From Nicotiana tabacum (lineage: Eukaryota; Streptophyta; Magnoliopsida; Solanales; Solanaceae): a DNA stretch of 64,000 bases. The notes under the pieces are model-generated. The model saw nothing but the letters and a program-made list of their open reading frames with translations, searched no databases and was not told where the DNA came from. A program made the position numbers and the translations under genes. Below, piece by piece: positions 23,156-35,511 of this stretch. The stretch is from NCBI RefSeq assembly GCF_000715075.1, contig NC_134085.1, positions 131,730,716 to 131,794,715 on the forward strand. Reading direction: 5' to 3'. The first letter of the stretch is position 1; the number at the start of each line of letters is the position of its first letter.

Positions 23156-25880
23156 TCCTCCTACACTTAAATATTCGTTCGTCCTCGAACGAGCATAAAG
23201 ACATACCTGAAGTAGTGAGATGAGGGTAATGGCTACGCATATCCTGCTCTGTCTCCCAGTCCACCTCCTCGACTGGTTGGCCCCGCCATTGAACCTTCAC
23301 GGATGCAATGTTCTTTGACCTCATATTTCTAACCTTCCTGTCCAATATTGCCACTGGCTCCTCAACATAGGATAGATCCTTGTCCAACTGGACCGAACTG
23401 AAATCCAACACGTACGACGGATCACCGTGATACCTCCGGAGCATCGAAACATGAAATACTGGATGAACTCCTGCCAAGCTAGGAGGTAAGGCAAGCTCAT
23501 AAGCAACCTCCCTAACACGCCTCAATATCTCAAAAGGGTCAATAAACCTCGGACTTAACTTCCCTTTCTTCCTAAATCTTATAACGCCCTTCATAGGGGA
23601 AACCCGAAGCAGAACCCGCTCTCCAACCATATAGGAAACATCACAAACCTTCCGGTCCGCGTAACTCTTCTGTCTGGACGGGGCTGTACAGAGTCTATCC
23701 TGAATCACCTTAACCTTCTCCAAAGCATCCTGAACCAAATATGTGCCCAATAGTCTAGCCTCACCCGGCTCAAACCAACCCACCAGAGTTCTACACCGCC
23801 TACCATATAAAGCCTCATATGATGCCATCTGAATATCGGGCTGATAGTTGTTGTTAAAAGCAAACTCTGCCAGTGGCAAGAACTGATCCCAATACCTTCC
23901 AAATTCAATCACACACGCATGGAGCATATCCTCAAGAATTTGAATAGTGCGCTCGAACTGTCCATCCATCTAAGGGTGAAATGATGTACTCAACTCCACC
24001 CGAGTACCCAACTCATGCTGAACGGCCCTCCAGAACCGTGATGTGAACTGAGTACCTCTATCTGAAATGATAGACACTGGAATACCATGCAGATGAACAA
24101 TCTCCCGAATGTAAATCTCCGCCAACCGCTCCGAAGAATAAGTAGTACACACAGGAATGAAATGAGCAAACATGGTCAATCAATCCACAATCACCCAAAA
24201 AGCATCAAACGTCATCAAAGTCCGTGGGAGCCCAATTACAAAGTCCATGGTAATTCGCTCCCAATTCCACTCCGGAATCTCTATATGCTGAAGCAACCCA
24301 CCTGGTCTTTGGTGCTCATACTTCACCTGCTGACAGTTGAGACACCGAGCTACGAATCCAACTATATCTTTCTTCATTTGCCTCCACCAATAGTGATGCC
24401 TCAAATATTGATACATTTTTGCGGCACCCAGTTGGATGAAATACCGTAAACTATGGGCCTCCTATAGAATCAATTCTCGCAGCCCATCAACATTGGGTAC
24501 ACAAATCCGACCCTGCATCCTCAATACCCCATCATCACCAATAGACACATCTTTGGCATCACCGTGTTGAACCTTGTCCTTGAGGACAAGCAGATGATGG
24601 TCATCATATTGCCGCTCCCTGATACGATCAAATAAGGAAGACCGAGAAACCACGCAAGCTAGAACCCAACTAGGCTCTAAAAGGTCCAATCTCACAAACT
24701 GGCTGGCTAAGGTCTAAACATCCATTGCCATAGGCCTCTCCGATACTGGTAAATATGCCAAACTCCCCAAACTCTCCGCCCGATGACTCAAGGTATTGAC
24801 AACTACATTGGCTTGCCTGGGTGATATAAAATAGTGATATCATAGTCCTTCAGCAACTCTAACCACCCCTTTGGCGCAAATTTAGATCCTTTTGCTTAAA
24901 CAAGTGCTGCAAGCTCTGATGGTCAGTATAAATCTCATAGGGAACCTCGTATAAATAATGGCACCAAATCTCTAGGGCTTGAATAGTGGCAGCTAACTCA
25001 AGGTCGTGAACAGGGTAATTCTTCTCATGAATCTTAGACTGTTTGGATGCGTAGGCAATAACCCTACCGCTCTGCATCAACATCGTTCCAAGGTCAATCC
25101 TCGAGGCATCACAATAAACCGTATAAGACCCCGAACCTGTAGGCAATATCAAAACTGGAGCTATAGTCAAAGCTATCTTGAGCTTCTAAAAGCTCGCCTC
25201 ACACTCCTCCGTTTACTGGAATGGAGCACCCTTCTAGGCCAACCTAGTCTTAAAGGCTACAATCAATGAAAACCCCTCCACAAAACAATAGTAGTAACCT
25301 GCCAAGCCAAGGAAACTGCGGATCTCTATAGCTGAGGATGGTCTGGGCCAACTCTACACGGCCTCTATCTTCTTCGGATTCACCTGAATACCCTCACTCG
25401 ATACCATGTGGCCTAAGAATACCACTGAATCCAACCAAAACTCACATTTCAAGAACATAGCAGATAACTTCTTCTCTTTCAGAGTCTGAAGCACAGTCCT
25501 CAAGTGTTGCTCATCGTCTTCCCGACTCCAGGATACACCAGAATATCATCAATAAAGACAATGACAAACGAGTCAAGATACGGCCGTATCACACTATGCA
25601 TTAAATACATAAAGGCTACCGGGGCATTGGTCAGCCCAAATGACATAACAAGGAACTCGTAATGACCATACCGAGTCCTGAAAGCGGTCTTTAGGATATC
25701 TAGCTCCCGAACCTTCAATTGATGGCAACCTGAGCGCAAATAGATCTTAGAAAACACATGTGTGCCCTGAAGCTGGTCAAACAGATCATCAATATGAGGC
25801 AAATGATAACGATTCTTCACTGTAACCTTGGTCAACTGGCAATAATCAATACACATACGCATATAACCATCCTTTTTATT
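23156..25880 (-). pseudogene. pol: Z(-) pol: RT, RNase H, integrase and chromodomain
   Basis: Reading leftward: RT (25500-25889) has the FIDDIL catalytic box, but the motif A Asp is Tyr (TAT at 25742-25740 on the minus strand) in [11 protein letters not shown]. RNase H (24859-25170) has VYCDAS and YTDHQSLQ. Integrase has an HHCC zinc region ending CLNCQQVK (about 24330-24416), a core with MDFVIGLP and ISDRGTQF, and a long C-terminal frame at 23151-23969. That frame ends in a chromodomain with KVQWRGQPVEEVDWETEQD (about 23225-23310), which in this group targets insertion to methylated-histone chromatin. Stops at 23970-23972 and about 24180, plus frameshifts between blocks, make it non-functional. 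Confidence 0.9.
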
Positions 25881-26716
25881 CACGAACAAGACAAGAGCAC
25901 CCCAAAGTGATACATTGGGCCAAATATACCCTTATTAAGCAATTCCTGTAATTGATCCTTCAATTCCATCAACTCAGGAGGAGCCATACGATACGGAGGA
26001 ATAGAAATGGGTTGAGTTCCCGGCAATAGATCAATGCCAAAGTCAATATCTCTATCAGGTGGCATGCCCGGAAGATCAGCTGGAAATACATCGGAAAAAT
26101 CTCGTACTACTGGGACTGAATCAACTAAAGGGGTATCAATACTGACATCTCTCCCATAAGCTAAATACGCATCACACCCCTTCTCAACCATATGCTGAGC
26201 TTTAAGAAAAGAAATAACTCTACTGGGAGTGTGATCTAAAGTACCCCTCCACTCAACACGTGGTACACCTGGCATAGCCAGCGTCACGGTTTTGGTATGA
26301 CAATCAAGAATAGCAAAATGGGGCGACAACCAGTCCATGCCCAAGATAATATCAAAATCAACCATGTTGAGTAACAATAAATCGGCTCTGGTCTCAAAAC
26401 CACTAAGAGCAATGAAACACGATTGATAAACGCGGTACACAATAAGAGAATCTACCACATGAGTAGAAACATAAACATGGGAACTCAAAGAATCCTGAGG
26501 TACACCCAAATGCGGAGAAAAATAAGAAGACACGCAAGAATAAGTGGAGCCTGGATCGAATAGAACCGATGCATCTCTGTGACAAACCAGTATAATACAT
26601 GTGACGACAGAATTGGAGGCAACAACCTCGGTACGGGTAGAAAGGGCATAGTATCTTGCCTGGCTTTCCCCTCTAGCTGGCGGAGCAGGTGGGGTAGTAA
26701 CTGGTGCTGTAACCAT
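25881..26716 (-). pseudogene. pol: Z(-) protease and start of RT
   Basis: This is a continuous 278-residue reading. VLFDPGSTYSCVSS (about 26535-26580) contains the gypsy-type aspartic protease active site with Asp and Gly retained. DIILGMDWL follows, then the linker into RT with [19 protein letters not shown] (about 26000-26060). Near 25900 the frame slips and RT continues in the next ORF. Compared with Z(+) this stretch is much better preserved. Confidence 0.9.
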
Positions 26717-27506
26717 AGCTTGAGAACTCTGCGGGGCACGCTGTGGCTGAGAAGTCTGTGGAGGTGCACTCCACCCAAGTCTAGGTCAATAACTCACCAT
26801 ATGGCGTATGTCACCACACTCAAAGCAACCTCACGGCTGACATGGCAGTGGAAATTGTGCGGTATGGGTACTCCAAGACCCCCTGAACACTTGAAACATT
26901 GTGTGAAATCTAAGACGCAAACTGAGGTCACATGGTAAACTGAAATCTAAGATGCAAACTGAAATCTAACATTGTGTATAATACATGATGTACTCTTCCT
27001 CCAAAATAAGGACCAGTGGATCTCTCCAGTCTACGAGGTCTCCTCACTTCCCTATACTCTCTCTCCTGACCTCGTTTGTCCTCTCTCTCTTGGACCCACC
27101 TGGCCTCTACTCGGCGAGATATCCTTACCACCCGCTAAACTAGAACCACAAGATGTGTTGCTATGATACTTGGAACCCGACCAATGAGAACTCGCTACTC
27201 TGGAGTGGGGGTGGCAGAAGTCTGGGTCCCTCCCTCGATCTGTGAAGTAGTTGGTACAACCTAAATCAACCCCGCCTGAACTAACGTACCAAACATGCTC
27301 AGGAACTGTGCTAATATCTCTTGAAGTGTTGGAGCAGTAGTAGCAGTAGGCGCATCTGGTGCCTAGGCTCTGGCTGGAACTACTGGTGGATCCTCGGTGG
27401 CAGCTCGCATGGGTGTTCTGGCTGCATCGCGTGAGCGTAGCCTCTACCTTTGGCGGCTCTCGTAGGGGGAACGGGTGTCTGATCATCTCTGGTAGCACGT
27501 GTCCTC
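26717..27506 (-). pseudogene. gag: Z(-) gag remnant with lost start and truncated zinc knuckle
   Basis: By comparison with Z(+), gag should start near 27506-27510, but the ATG has become ATT. The N-terminal TRATRDDQTP reading and a Pro/Ser/Thr-rich stretch (27052-27498, shifted frame) remain, while most of the capsid domain is absent, as in Z(+). The knuckle at about 26786-26830 reads CFECGDIRHMVSY and then TGA where the final Cys should be. Gag cannot be translated as one protein. Confidence 0.8.
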
Positions 27507-27700
27507 ACAATCTATGAGAGAATGGAAGACAAAGATTTAGTATTGTGATGTAAAAAATCTCGCACGACAGGGAAATCATATGAAGTGAAATTTTCCTAAC
27601 GGTTACATAGCCTCTCGTAGATAAGTACAGACGTCTCAATACCGATCAGCGAAAATCTAATAAACCGGCTTGTGATCCATGACTCCTATGAACCTAGAGC

Positions 27701-27713
27701 TCTGATACCAACT
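27701..27713 (-). other. Primer-binding site of Z(-)
   Basis: On the minus strand AGTTGGTATCAGA follows directly after the 5' LTR end (TGACA). The TGGTATCAGAGC core (27713 leftward to about 27699) matches initiator tRNA-Met. Confidence 0.9.
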
Positions 27714-30309
27714 TGTCACGACCCCGGTTCGCCCTATGTGAACCATCATGACGGCACCTAGTCTCTACAACTAGGAAAGCCTAAAACGCGGAAGATAAAC
27801 CAATTTGCGAAAGAATACAATTTAAAACAGAAATAATATAAATAAACAGTGTTTAAAAGTGTCGCTCGGCATACAAAATATAACTCTCCAATCTAATATA
27901 TGTCTCTCCTAAAACTCGGAAACCCATGAATCACAAGCTAAGAGATACATAGGAAGCTCTAACTCCAAAAATGTCTAACAAAAGGGAAGTACTGAAAGGC
28001 TATACTATTACAGTAAGATAGAAAGGGAATCCTCGGTCTGCGGACGCGACAGATATACCTCGAAGTCTCTATAGAAGCGCCTCGCCTCAAGGATGATAAG
28101 ATTGAGTGAAAGTACTCGGATTTGCACATGAAAAACATGAGCAGAAGGGGCATAAGTACACTACAGCGGTACTCAGTAAGTGTCAAGCCTAACCTCGGTC
28201 CGGTAGTGACGAGGAAGGTCAGGGACCTACTGAGGTTAAATAAAATTCAAAGCATAACAGTGTAGAACAAGACAGTACAATGAAGTGAAACGGTAAGAAA
28301 TAACATAGAATAGAAAGAGCAACAACAACTAGAACATAGGCAAAATAATCACTGAGGGAACACAGCTCAACACAGAGATAGCAACTAGGGATCTACCAGG
28401 ATACCGTCCTGTAGCCGCCAAATGTAAATGTCCAGTGGATCTCCCGTGTGTCGTCCCGTAGTCTAACTCATAATGCGCCGGGGATCTACCGGAATCTCGT
28501 TCCGTAGTCCCCAAATGTAAATACCAAGTACTGGGGGAATCTACCGGGTTCAGTCTTGTAGTTCCATATAACTATGCAAGGGGAGCTATCGGAATCGCAC
28601 ATCCACAGTCCCAATGTAAATACACAGCAGCAACAGGAAAATATACAAAAATGGCAAAATTTCATATTAAGGCAACAAGTGATCTAGCCTAGCATGCTGC
28701 ACAGAATTTAGGTAAGGCAGGTTGAGCAAATAAAGCAATTAAGTCACTTAGACATGCTTTCTAAGCTAACAACATGCTTAATAGTGCAAGTAATAGAAAC
28801 ATGAAAGGAAACATACTACTAATTACTTAAAGAAATCTGGATTTCCAACAATTAGCACAAGTACGCACTCTTCGCCTCACGTACAAGGCATTTCAATTAC
28901 CAAATATACCAATCCTAAGGGGAAGGTCCCCCATACAAGGTTAGACAAGCCACTTACCTCGAACCGACTCAATAATCAATCTGAAACCATGCTCTTGCCA
29001 GGAGTACTCGACTCCAAATGTCCTAAATCTATTAAATTCAATTTCATAATGCAAATAACACTTCAAGTAGCTGATTCTACAAAGAAATTCTAAGCTAATA
29101 CGCAAAATTAGGTAAAATAACCAAAATGCCCCTTAGGCCCACATCTCGGAATCGGGTAAAAATTTTATTTCTAGAAACCTTGCACTCTCACGAGTCCAAT
29201 CATATCAAAAGTACTAAAATCGGACCTCAATTTGCCCCTCAAATCATCACTCAAAAGTCTTCAATTAGACAAGCACTAACCCCCCCAATTAACACTGAAA
29301 ATCCCTCTTGAAAAGTGCTCCCCAATGTTCTTCCCATTTTGAAAATATGAAAAATGGCTAAATTTCGCGAAGGCAAGAATTTATATGTTCTGTCCAGCGA
29401 TTTCCGCATTTGCGGCACTGGGACCGCATCTGCGGTCCCGCTTATGCGGAGCCAAAGTCGCATCTGCAACTTTTCATTAAAGGGCCAGCTTCTGCATCTA
29501 CGACTCCCAATCCGAAGATGTGGTACTGCTTCTGCAGTTCCTGAAAAAATGGCCAAATTCCGCTTCTATGGCCACTGAGCCGCTTCAGCGGCGTCGCACC
29601 TGCGGAACCCAAACTGTAGGTGCGGTTATAATAGAACCAGCAGCTGAAGCTGCAACTCTAACTCCAAAATCTTTCCGTCAACCATCCGAATTCATCTCGA
29701 GGCCTCCGGGACCTCAACCAAGGCACAAAAAAGTCACAAACCACTATCCAAACTTGTACCATTCCTTAAAACACCTAAAACAACATCGAAACCTTGAATT
29801 AACTATGGATTCAAGCCTAAGAACTCCAAAATTCTCAAAATACGCTTTCGATCAAAAGGTCTACCAAACCTCGTCCGAATGACCTAAAATTTTGCACACA
29901 AGTCACATTCAACACTACGGAGCTACTCCAACTTCCGAAATTCCATTCCGACCCTCGGATCAAAATCTCACTATTGGACCGGAAACTTCAAAAATTCAAC
30001 TTTCGGCATTTCAAGTATAAATTAGCTACGGACCTCCAAAACACAATCCGAACACGCTCCTAACACCAAAATCACCCAACGGAGCTAAAGGAACCATCGG
30101 ATTTTCATTCTGAGGCCGTCTTCACACTTTTCTGACTACAGTTAGCTTTCCAACACTTAACCTCTCATTTAGTGACTAAGTATCCCAAAACTCCCCGAAA
30201 CTTAAAACTGAACGTCCCGGTAAATCAAAATAGCAGAAATAAACTCAGAGAAAGTAGTTAATAGGGGACTAGGGTGTTAATTCTTAAGATGACTGGCCGA
30301 GTCGTCACA
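27714..30309 (-). repeat. 5' LTR of Z(-), 2.60 kb
   Basis: On the plus strand it runs TGTCACGACCCCGG to GTCGTCACA. It differs from the other LTR of the same element by many, mostly transition, substitutions and small indels. The palindrome cluster is at about 29395-29625 and the TATA-like box near 29378-29385. One 48-bp repeat unit remains near 28560-28615. Confidence 0.92.
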
Positions 30310-30314
30310 GTTGG

Positions 30315-30543
30315 CTTGTCAGTTGTAGTAATTATAATGGCCTTGCTGGCCCAACTTTATGTTGACATTTAGTCATCGTTAGTCTCTATTCAGTTTTATA
30401 TTTCGCAATGCACATTATCTTGTAATGTGGCTCATGGACAAAGTATGACATTACATGTCCAGAAGTCCCTTAGTCGCAATATGGTACGCTAGATTAGGTG
30501 AGGCACCGGGTGCTGGTTTTGCTCCTAGGTTCGGGGCGTGACA
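30315..30543 (+). repeat. 5' LTR of Y, last part
   Basis: It continues the LTR broken at 20474 and corresponds to about 56302-56530. It ends GGGGCGTGACA, followed by the primer-binding site. Confidence 0.9.
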
Positions 30544-30560
30544 AACTTGGTATCAGAGCA
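30544..30560 (+). other. Primer-binding site of Y
   Basis: AACTTGGTATCAGAGCA follows the LTR end directly. TGGTATCAGAGC is a full match to the usual initiator tRNA-Met primer site. Confidence 0.93.
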
Positions 30561-30754
30561 GTTTTATCCTAGGGAGTCTACAAGCCGTGTCTAGTAGGGT
30601 CTTGTTTATAGATGTGTGGTACACCACATTATATAAGCAGGGGACTACAAGGCATTTAGGAGTTGGTTACCCTTCTTTCAAATCTAAATCGTGCTGTAGC
30701 AATGAGTTATAGGAAATTTGAGTTAAACTTAAATGTTGATGTTTGCATGCACAG

Positions 30755-31970
30755 ATGATGGTAACTAGAAGACTACGGCTAGCCAGAGAAGGGAAACCAC
30801 AGTAGGTGAGGGGACTAGCAAGGTTTCCCTAGTAGATGGGGCCCAATCGGAGTCCCAAGGAGAGACCCCTACCCAGCAATTACGGGCTCCTCCACCATAT
30901 GAGGAGATTCCTAGGGAGACCGCACATCCAGTTCCCCATCCGCTTCCATCAGATCAGGACTTGAGGAGTGCGATGCATTTGTTGGCACAGTTGGTAGCTA
31001 CCCAGCAACAGGCTAGCATTCGCTAGTGCAGGACCTTCTGAGGGATCTGGGAGTTCAAGGGTCCGAGAGTTTATTGCTTTGAATCCCCCTGAGTTCACAG
31101 GGATAGATCAGAGGGAGGACCCGCATGATTTCATAGATCAGCTTTATAGGATCTTTCAGGTTATGCATGTCACGGAGAAATAGGCAGTTGAGTTAGCAGC
31201 TTTTCGACTCCGAGATATGGCCATCCTTTGGTATGAGGGATAAGATAGGTCTAGGGGACGTGATGCACCTTCAACTAATTGGGAAATTTTTTCAGATGCC
31301 TTCCTTGACTAGTACTTACCATGAGAGAGCCGATAGGCCTGAGTTGATCTGTTTCTAGCCCTTAAGCAGGCAATATGACTGTTCGAGAGTACAGTCTCCT
31401 TTTTGACTCATTGGCTAGATATGCACCATCCATAGTTGCTACTATGCGAGGTAGAATCCATAGGTTTATAGCAGGGTTGGCCCTAGAGTTGACCAAGGCA
31501 TGTGCCACCACTGCATTATAGGATAGTATGGATATCTCCAGGATTCAGGCATTTGCCCAGAATATAGAAAGGGGTAGGCATCATCAGCAGGGTGCGGAGA
31601 GGATGAGTCAGGGTAGCGAAAGAGGATGAGATTTGCCAGGTCTCAGGAGCAGTCTTAGGGTAGTTACAGGCCCCAGTACTTCGAATGGCCATCTAGACCT
31701 CTGCCACCTCAGCTATAGGGTTACAGGTATGACTGCTATACTCAGTCAGGACCAGGAGAAAGCTCTCAGGCGTCACGTTTGCAGCGATAACGAGTTTGGG
31801 CCAGACATGGTCACTCCCGTTGCGGTGTGCCATCTACGGTAGAGGACACTTGGGCCAATGCTGAACCGGCTCCGATGCTTGTTATACATGTGGAAGTCTA
31901 GGGCATATGATGCGAGATTGCCCAAATAGAGATTCTGGGCGTATGGCACAACCAACGAATTCAGCAACAG
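30755..31970 (+). pseudogene. gag: Y gag, multiply interrupted
   Basis: A possible ATG lies at 30755, though the start of gag is uncertain. Recognisable capsid (Retrotrans_gag-like) sequence begins near 31065: FIALNPPEFTG, then DPHDFIDQLYRIF, LAAFRLRDMAILWYEG. At least five stops and several frame changes interrupt it. The nucleocapsid knuckle CYTCGSLGHMMRDC at 31880-31921 keeps all four zinc ligands. Gag is the particle protein of the element; here it is decayed beyond expression. Confidence 0.82.
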
Positions 31971-33551
31971 GGTCAGCTATGTCTGTGCATCCTTCAAGGT
32001 GCGACTCTCAGCCTTTGGCTGGTAGAGGTTGAGCCAGAGGTAGATGGTTTAGTTCAGGTGGTAACCAGAATCGTATCTATACGCTAGCATGTCGACAGGA
32101 CCAAGAGTCCTCACCAGACGTTGTGACAAGTATGTTGACCATTTGTTCTCACGATGTTTATGCCTTGATAGACCCAAGATCTACTTTATCATGTATTTCC
32201 CCATTTATCGCAAGGAAATTTGGTATAGTGCCTGAAATACTAAGTGATCCTTTTGCGGTATCTACACCGGTCGTAGAATTGATTATCGCCAGATGGGTTG
32301 ACCGAGGTTGTACGATGGCAATTTGTGGTCGTCAGACTTCAGCTGACCTAGTTGATCTAGAGATGTTAGATTTTAATGCTATCATGGGCATGGACTGATT
32401 GACAGATTGTTGTGCCACAGTTGATTATTGAGCAAAGACAGCCAGATTTCATTTTTCTGGTGAGCCAGCCCTTGAATGGTTTAGCGACACTCAGAGACAG
32501 GTTTATTTCCTATCTAAAGGTGAGGAAAATGATCATAAAAGGGTGCATTTATCATATTGTGCGATTTAAAGATGCATATGCTTAGATACCTGCACTTTAG
32601 TCTATTACATTAGTAAAGGAGTACGCAGATGTATTTCCATATGAACTTCCAGGTATTCCTCCAAAGCGAGAGATTGAGTTTGGCATTGATTTGCTTCCGG
32701 GAACGCAACCAATATCCATCCCTCCATATAGAATGGCACATGTCGAATTGAAGGAGTTGAAGGAGCAGTTAAAAGATTTATTGGAGAAAGGTTTCATCAG
32801 ACCCAGTACCTCACCTTGGGGTGCACTCGTACTGTTTGTACGTAAGAAAGATGGCTCCCTGAGGATGTGTATCGATTATAGGCAACTGAACAAGGTAACT
32901 ATTCAGAATAAGTATCCACTTCCAAGAATAGACAACTTGTTTGATCAGTGGCAGGGAACTAGATGCTTTTCAAAAATAGATTTGAGGTCAGGTTACCACC
33001 AGGTCAGAGTTCGGAAGAAATATATTTCCAAGACAACCTTCAGGACCTGATATGGCCACTTCGAGTTCCTTGTCATGTCTTTTGAGTTGACGAATGCGCC
33101 TGCCATATTTATGGACTTGATGAATAGCCTATTTTGGCTATATTTAGATCTGTTCGTAATAGACTTTATTGATGATATTCTAGTTTATTCACGTTCAGAG
33201 GATGAGCATGTAGACCACCTACGATGGGTACTCCAAACCCTCTGTGATAATAAATTGTATACTAAGTTTTCTAAGTGTGAGTTTTGGTTGAAGTCTGTAG
33301 CATTCTTGGGGCACATTGTATTCGATAGAGGTATAAAGGTAGACACTCAGAAGATTGAGGCTGTGAAATCTTGGCCTAGACCTACTACTCCTACATAGAT
33401 TTGTAGATTTCTAGGCTTAGCAGGATACTACCGGATGATCGTAGAGGGTTTTTCTTCTCTTTGAGCACCGTTAACGAAGCTGACGTAGAAAGCGACTAAG
33501 TTTCAGTGGATAGAGGCCTGTGAGCAGAGTTTCCAAGAGCTTAAAAACAGG
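31971..33551 (+). pseudogene. pol: Y protease and RT, 5' part of pol
   Basis: The protease active site reads ALIDPRSTLSC (about 32162-32194): the Asp remains, but the Gly that follows in DPGST is Arg. After several stops, RT begins near 32691 with [14 protein letters not shown], continues with [19 protein letters not shown], motif [12 protein letters not shown], and FIDDILVYS (about 33165-33191, catalytic Asp pair kept). The thumb/connection region runs to GLAGYYR (about 33415-33435). The frame is cut at 33551 by the CACTA element within an ELKN motif, and the next codon resumes at 52446. Confidence 0.9.
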
Positions 33552-33845
33552 CACTAAAACAAATTTGGCCTAAGGCTACACTGGTTTTATCCCGCACTTG
33601 AAAAACATGGCCAAAATTATCTATGGGCACGTTTTTTAAGAGTGACCTTTGTTTATGACTTTTGGCTATGAAATGTTTAACAATGCTCTTAAACTATGCC
33701 CAAAGGAAGTACAAACTATGCTTTACAGTTGTAACCAAATCTTAAAATAATTAGCAACACTTATTTATATTTATGGCTACCCTTTCAAGCGTACTATTTG
33801 TGTAATATTAAAAGCAACACTTTATAAGTGCACTCTAAAGCTGTC
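33552..33845 (+). repeat. CACTA left terminus and subterminal repeats
   Basis: After the terminal repeat, variants of a GGCTA/GGCCA-centred motif recur (for example AACATGGCC, TTTGGCTATG, TATGGCTACC), matching the repeat type at the right end. In En/Spm elements such repeats bind the regulatory transposition protein. Confidence 0.7.
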
Positions 33846-34070
33846 CACAAAATTTTCAGCAAAACAAGTATTCCCTCCATATATTGCCCGCTTTTAGTAA
33901 AGTATTTCCCTCTAAATCCAAAAAGGCAAAAGAGTTCCCTCCTCTATATTATCTCCAGTTTAGGGTTTCTTTACCATCTGAAATTTCTACACCTGCAGAC
34001 ACATATCTATCGTTTCTACTCTCAAGTTGTAGGGCTGTTCGCTTCTCTCTGTGGTTTCTTCAAAAGGTAA
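33846..34070 (+). other. Possible 5' exon/leader inside the CACTA element
   Basis: Following the subterminal repeats there is a pyrimidine-rich, leader-like stretch including TTTAGGGTTTCTTTACC and ending in CAAAAGGTAAC, which fits a splice donor. Its placement is where the first exon of a CACTA transposase gene, or a captured host fragment, would lie. Short ORFs in two frames have no recognisable domain. This is an inference from composition and position. Confidence 0.35.
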
Positions 34071-35511
34071 CATTAAATTTATTTTACTTAGATTTATTGT
34101 CATATACAGATGTTAGATCTGAATTCTCCCCTTTGTATTGAAAGGATTTAAACATAAAGGTCAAAGACAACATTCAAATTGTAAGTTCTATGACCAGTGA
34201 AAATCGGATATAAGAAGAATATCAACAATTAAAGCTTTCCTTAGTTTCTAACTGAAAAATTCTTTGAAGACTCTATTTATGTCAAGTCATTGATTATGAT
34301 AAAAAGATTGACTACTTGTATTTCATCATCACCAAATAATAATAAATGATAAACAACAAGTTAGAAATTATGGTTCAACTTTTTGGATGAAGTTCTTGTC
34401 ATATCATCCTCACCCATTTCAGTGAAGTTCTGCATTAATAAGTTGAAAATAATGATAAATAGAGCAAAACCAAGTTTGACTCATATTCTCTAATTAATGA
34501 TTCATGTGTTTTTGTTTTATGTGTTTCTTTTTCTTCCTTTTCACCATTGCCAACTATTAGAGTCCTGTACTATAATTTTTTTCATATAATATTTTGTCGT
34601 GTGGTGGTGATGTCTCAGTAGATGAAGTGTCTACATTGTCACTAAATGTAAAGAGGTAGTTAAGGTAGATAGATACTCTTCTCTTCATTTTGTAATTCAG
34701 ATAACTCTATTTTTAATTTTTACATGCTTATGATTTTGTCGCCTTTCTTTGTAAAGAAAATTTTAGGATGACAATTGATTGAATCCCTTAAAATGAATAA
34801 ACCTACAATGTGCGAGGTTTGTCTAGCTCTCCGACATTTTAGTTAGCCTTACACTTGAACAATTTAATTAACCTACAACGTGTAAGGTACTCATAATTAT
34901 CTCTGAGCAGATTTAATTAGCCTTAAATGTAGCATGGTGTTAGGCATAGTAGCCAAGACTACAAGGACTAGATAACATAGATTATACCATATAATTTTTC
35001 ATCTATTGAGAAAATTATATTTCTTTAGGAATATTTAGGTTTTAGGGATTGTTTGGTTTGAAGGAAACGAATATTCTTATTCGGGTTTAAAATTTAGTAT
35101 TAGTTATATAGCTTTTGATTTATATTGTTAAGCTCTATTTAGCGCATGATTTCTAGTATTAAACTTTTTATATCTCGGTATTGAACTCCTAATTAATACT
35201 CATAAGCATAGTTGTTTGTGAATCATTCTTCTTTTCCAATTCTTAGGTTTTTATCTTGTAATCAAAACTACATATGTTTGAATTACTTTATTAACAAAGT
35301 TGAAAATATTTGGACAATAGCTTGACGCTGAATTTCTTATGTTATTTTCACTTTTTATGCTTATTATTTCTTCTCGATACTCTGTAGCAACTCCTCTAAT
35401 TAGTCACACAAATCACTTGACCAGAATTTTCGTTTGCGAGTTAATATTTGAGTGTAAAATTCTATTTCCTTAGTTCTATTTTTGGTTTATTCTGATTTGC
35501 AAATACTTTAT
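34071..35511. other. AT-rich CACTA interior without recognisable gene
   Basis: I see no coding signature. Two imperfect copies of a roughly 65-70-bp stretch with AACCTACAA(C/T)GTG(C/T)(A/G)AGGT at about 34799 and 34868 form a degraded direct repeat. Confidence 0.6.

Larger units (their letters stand above)
20475..30309 (-). mobile_element. Gypsy Z(-), chromovirus in reverse orientation, about 9.8 kb
   Basis: Two LTRs (20475-23155 and 27714-30309) flank a minus-strand gag-pol with chromodomain. GTTGG occurs immediately left (20470-20474) and right (30310-30314), a perfect 5-bp target duplication. The Y 3' LTR shows the uninterrupted site TTTTGTTGGCTTG at about 56296-56308, confirming the insertion point. 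It belongs to the same family as 37025-47291. Tekay/Del-like is the most likely chromovirus clade, by inference from the chromodomain and general protein resemblance. Confidence 0.92.
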
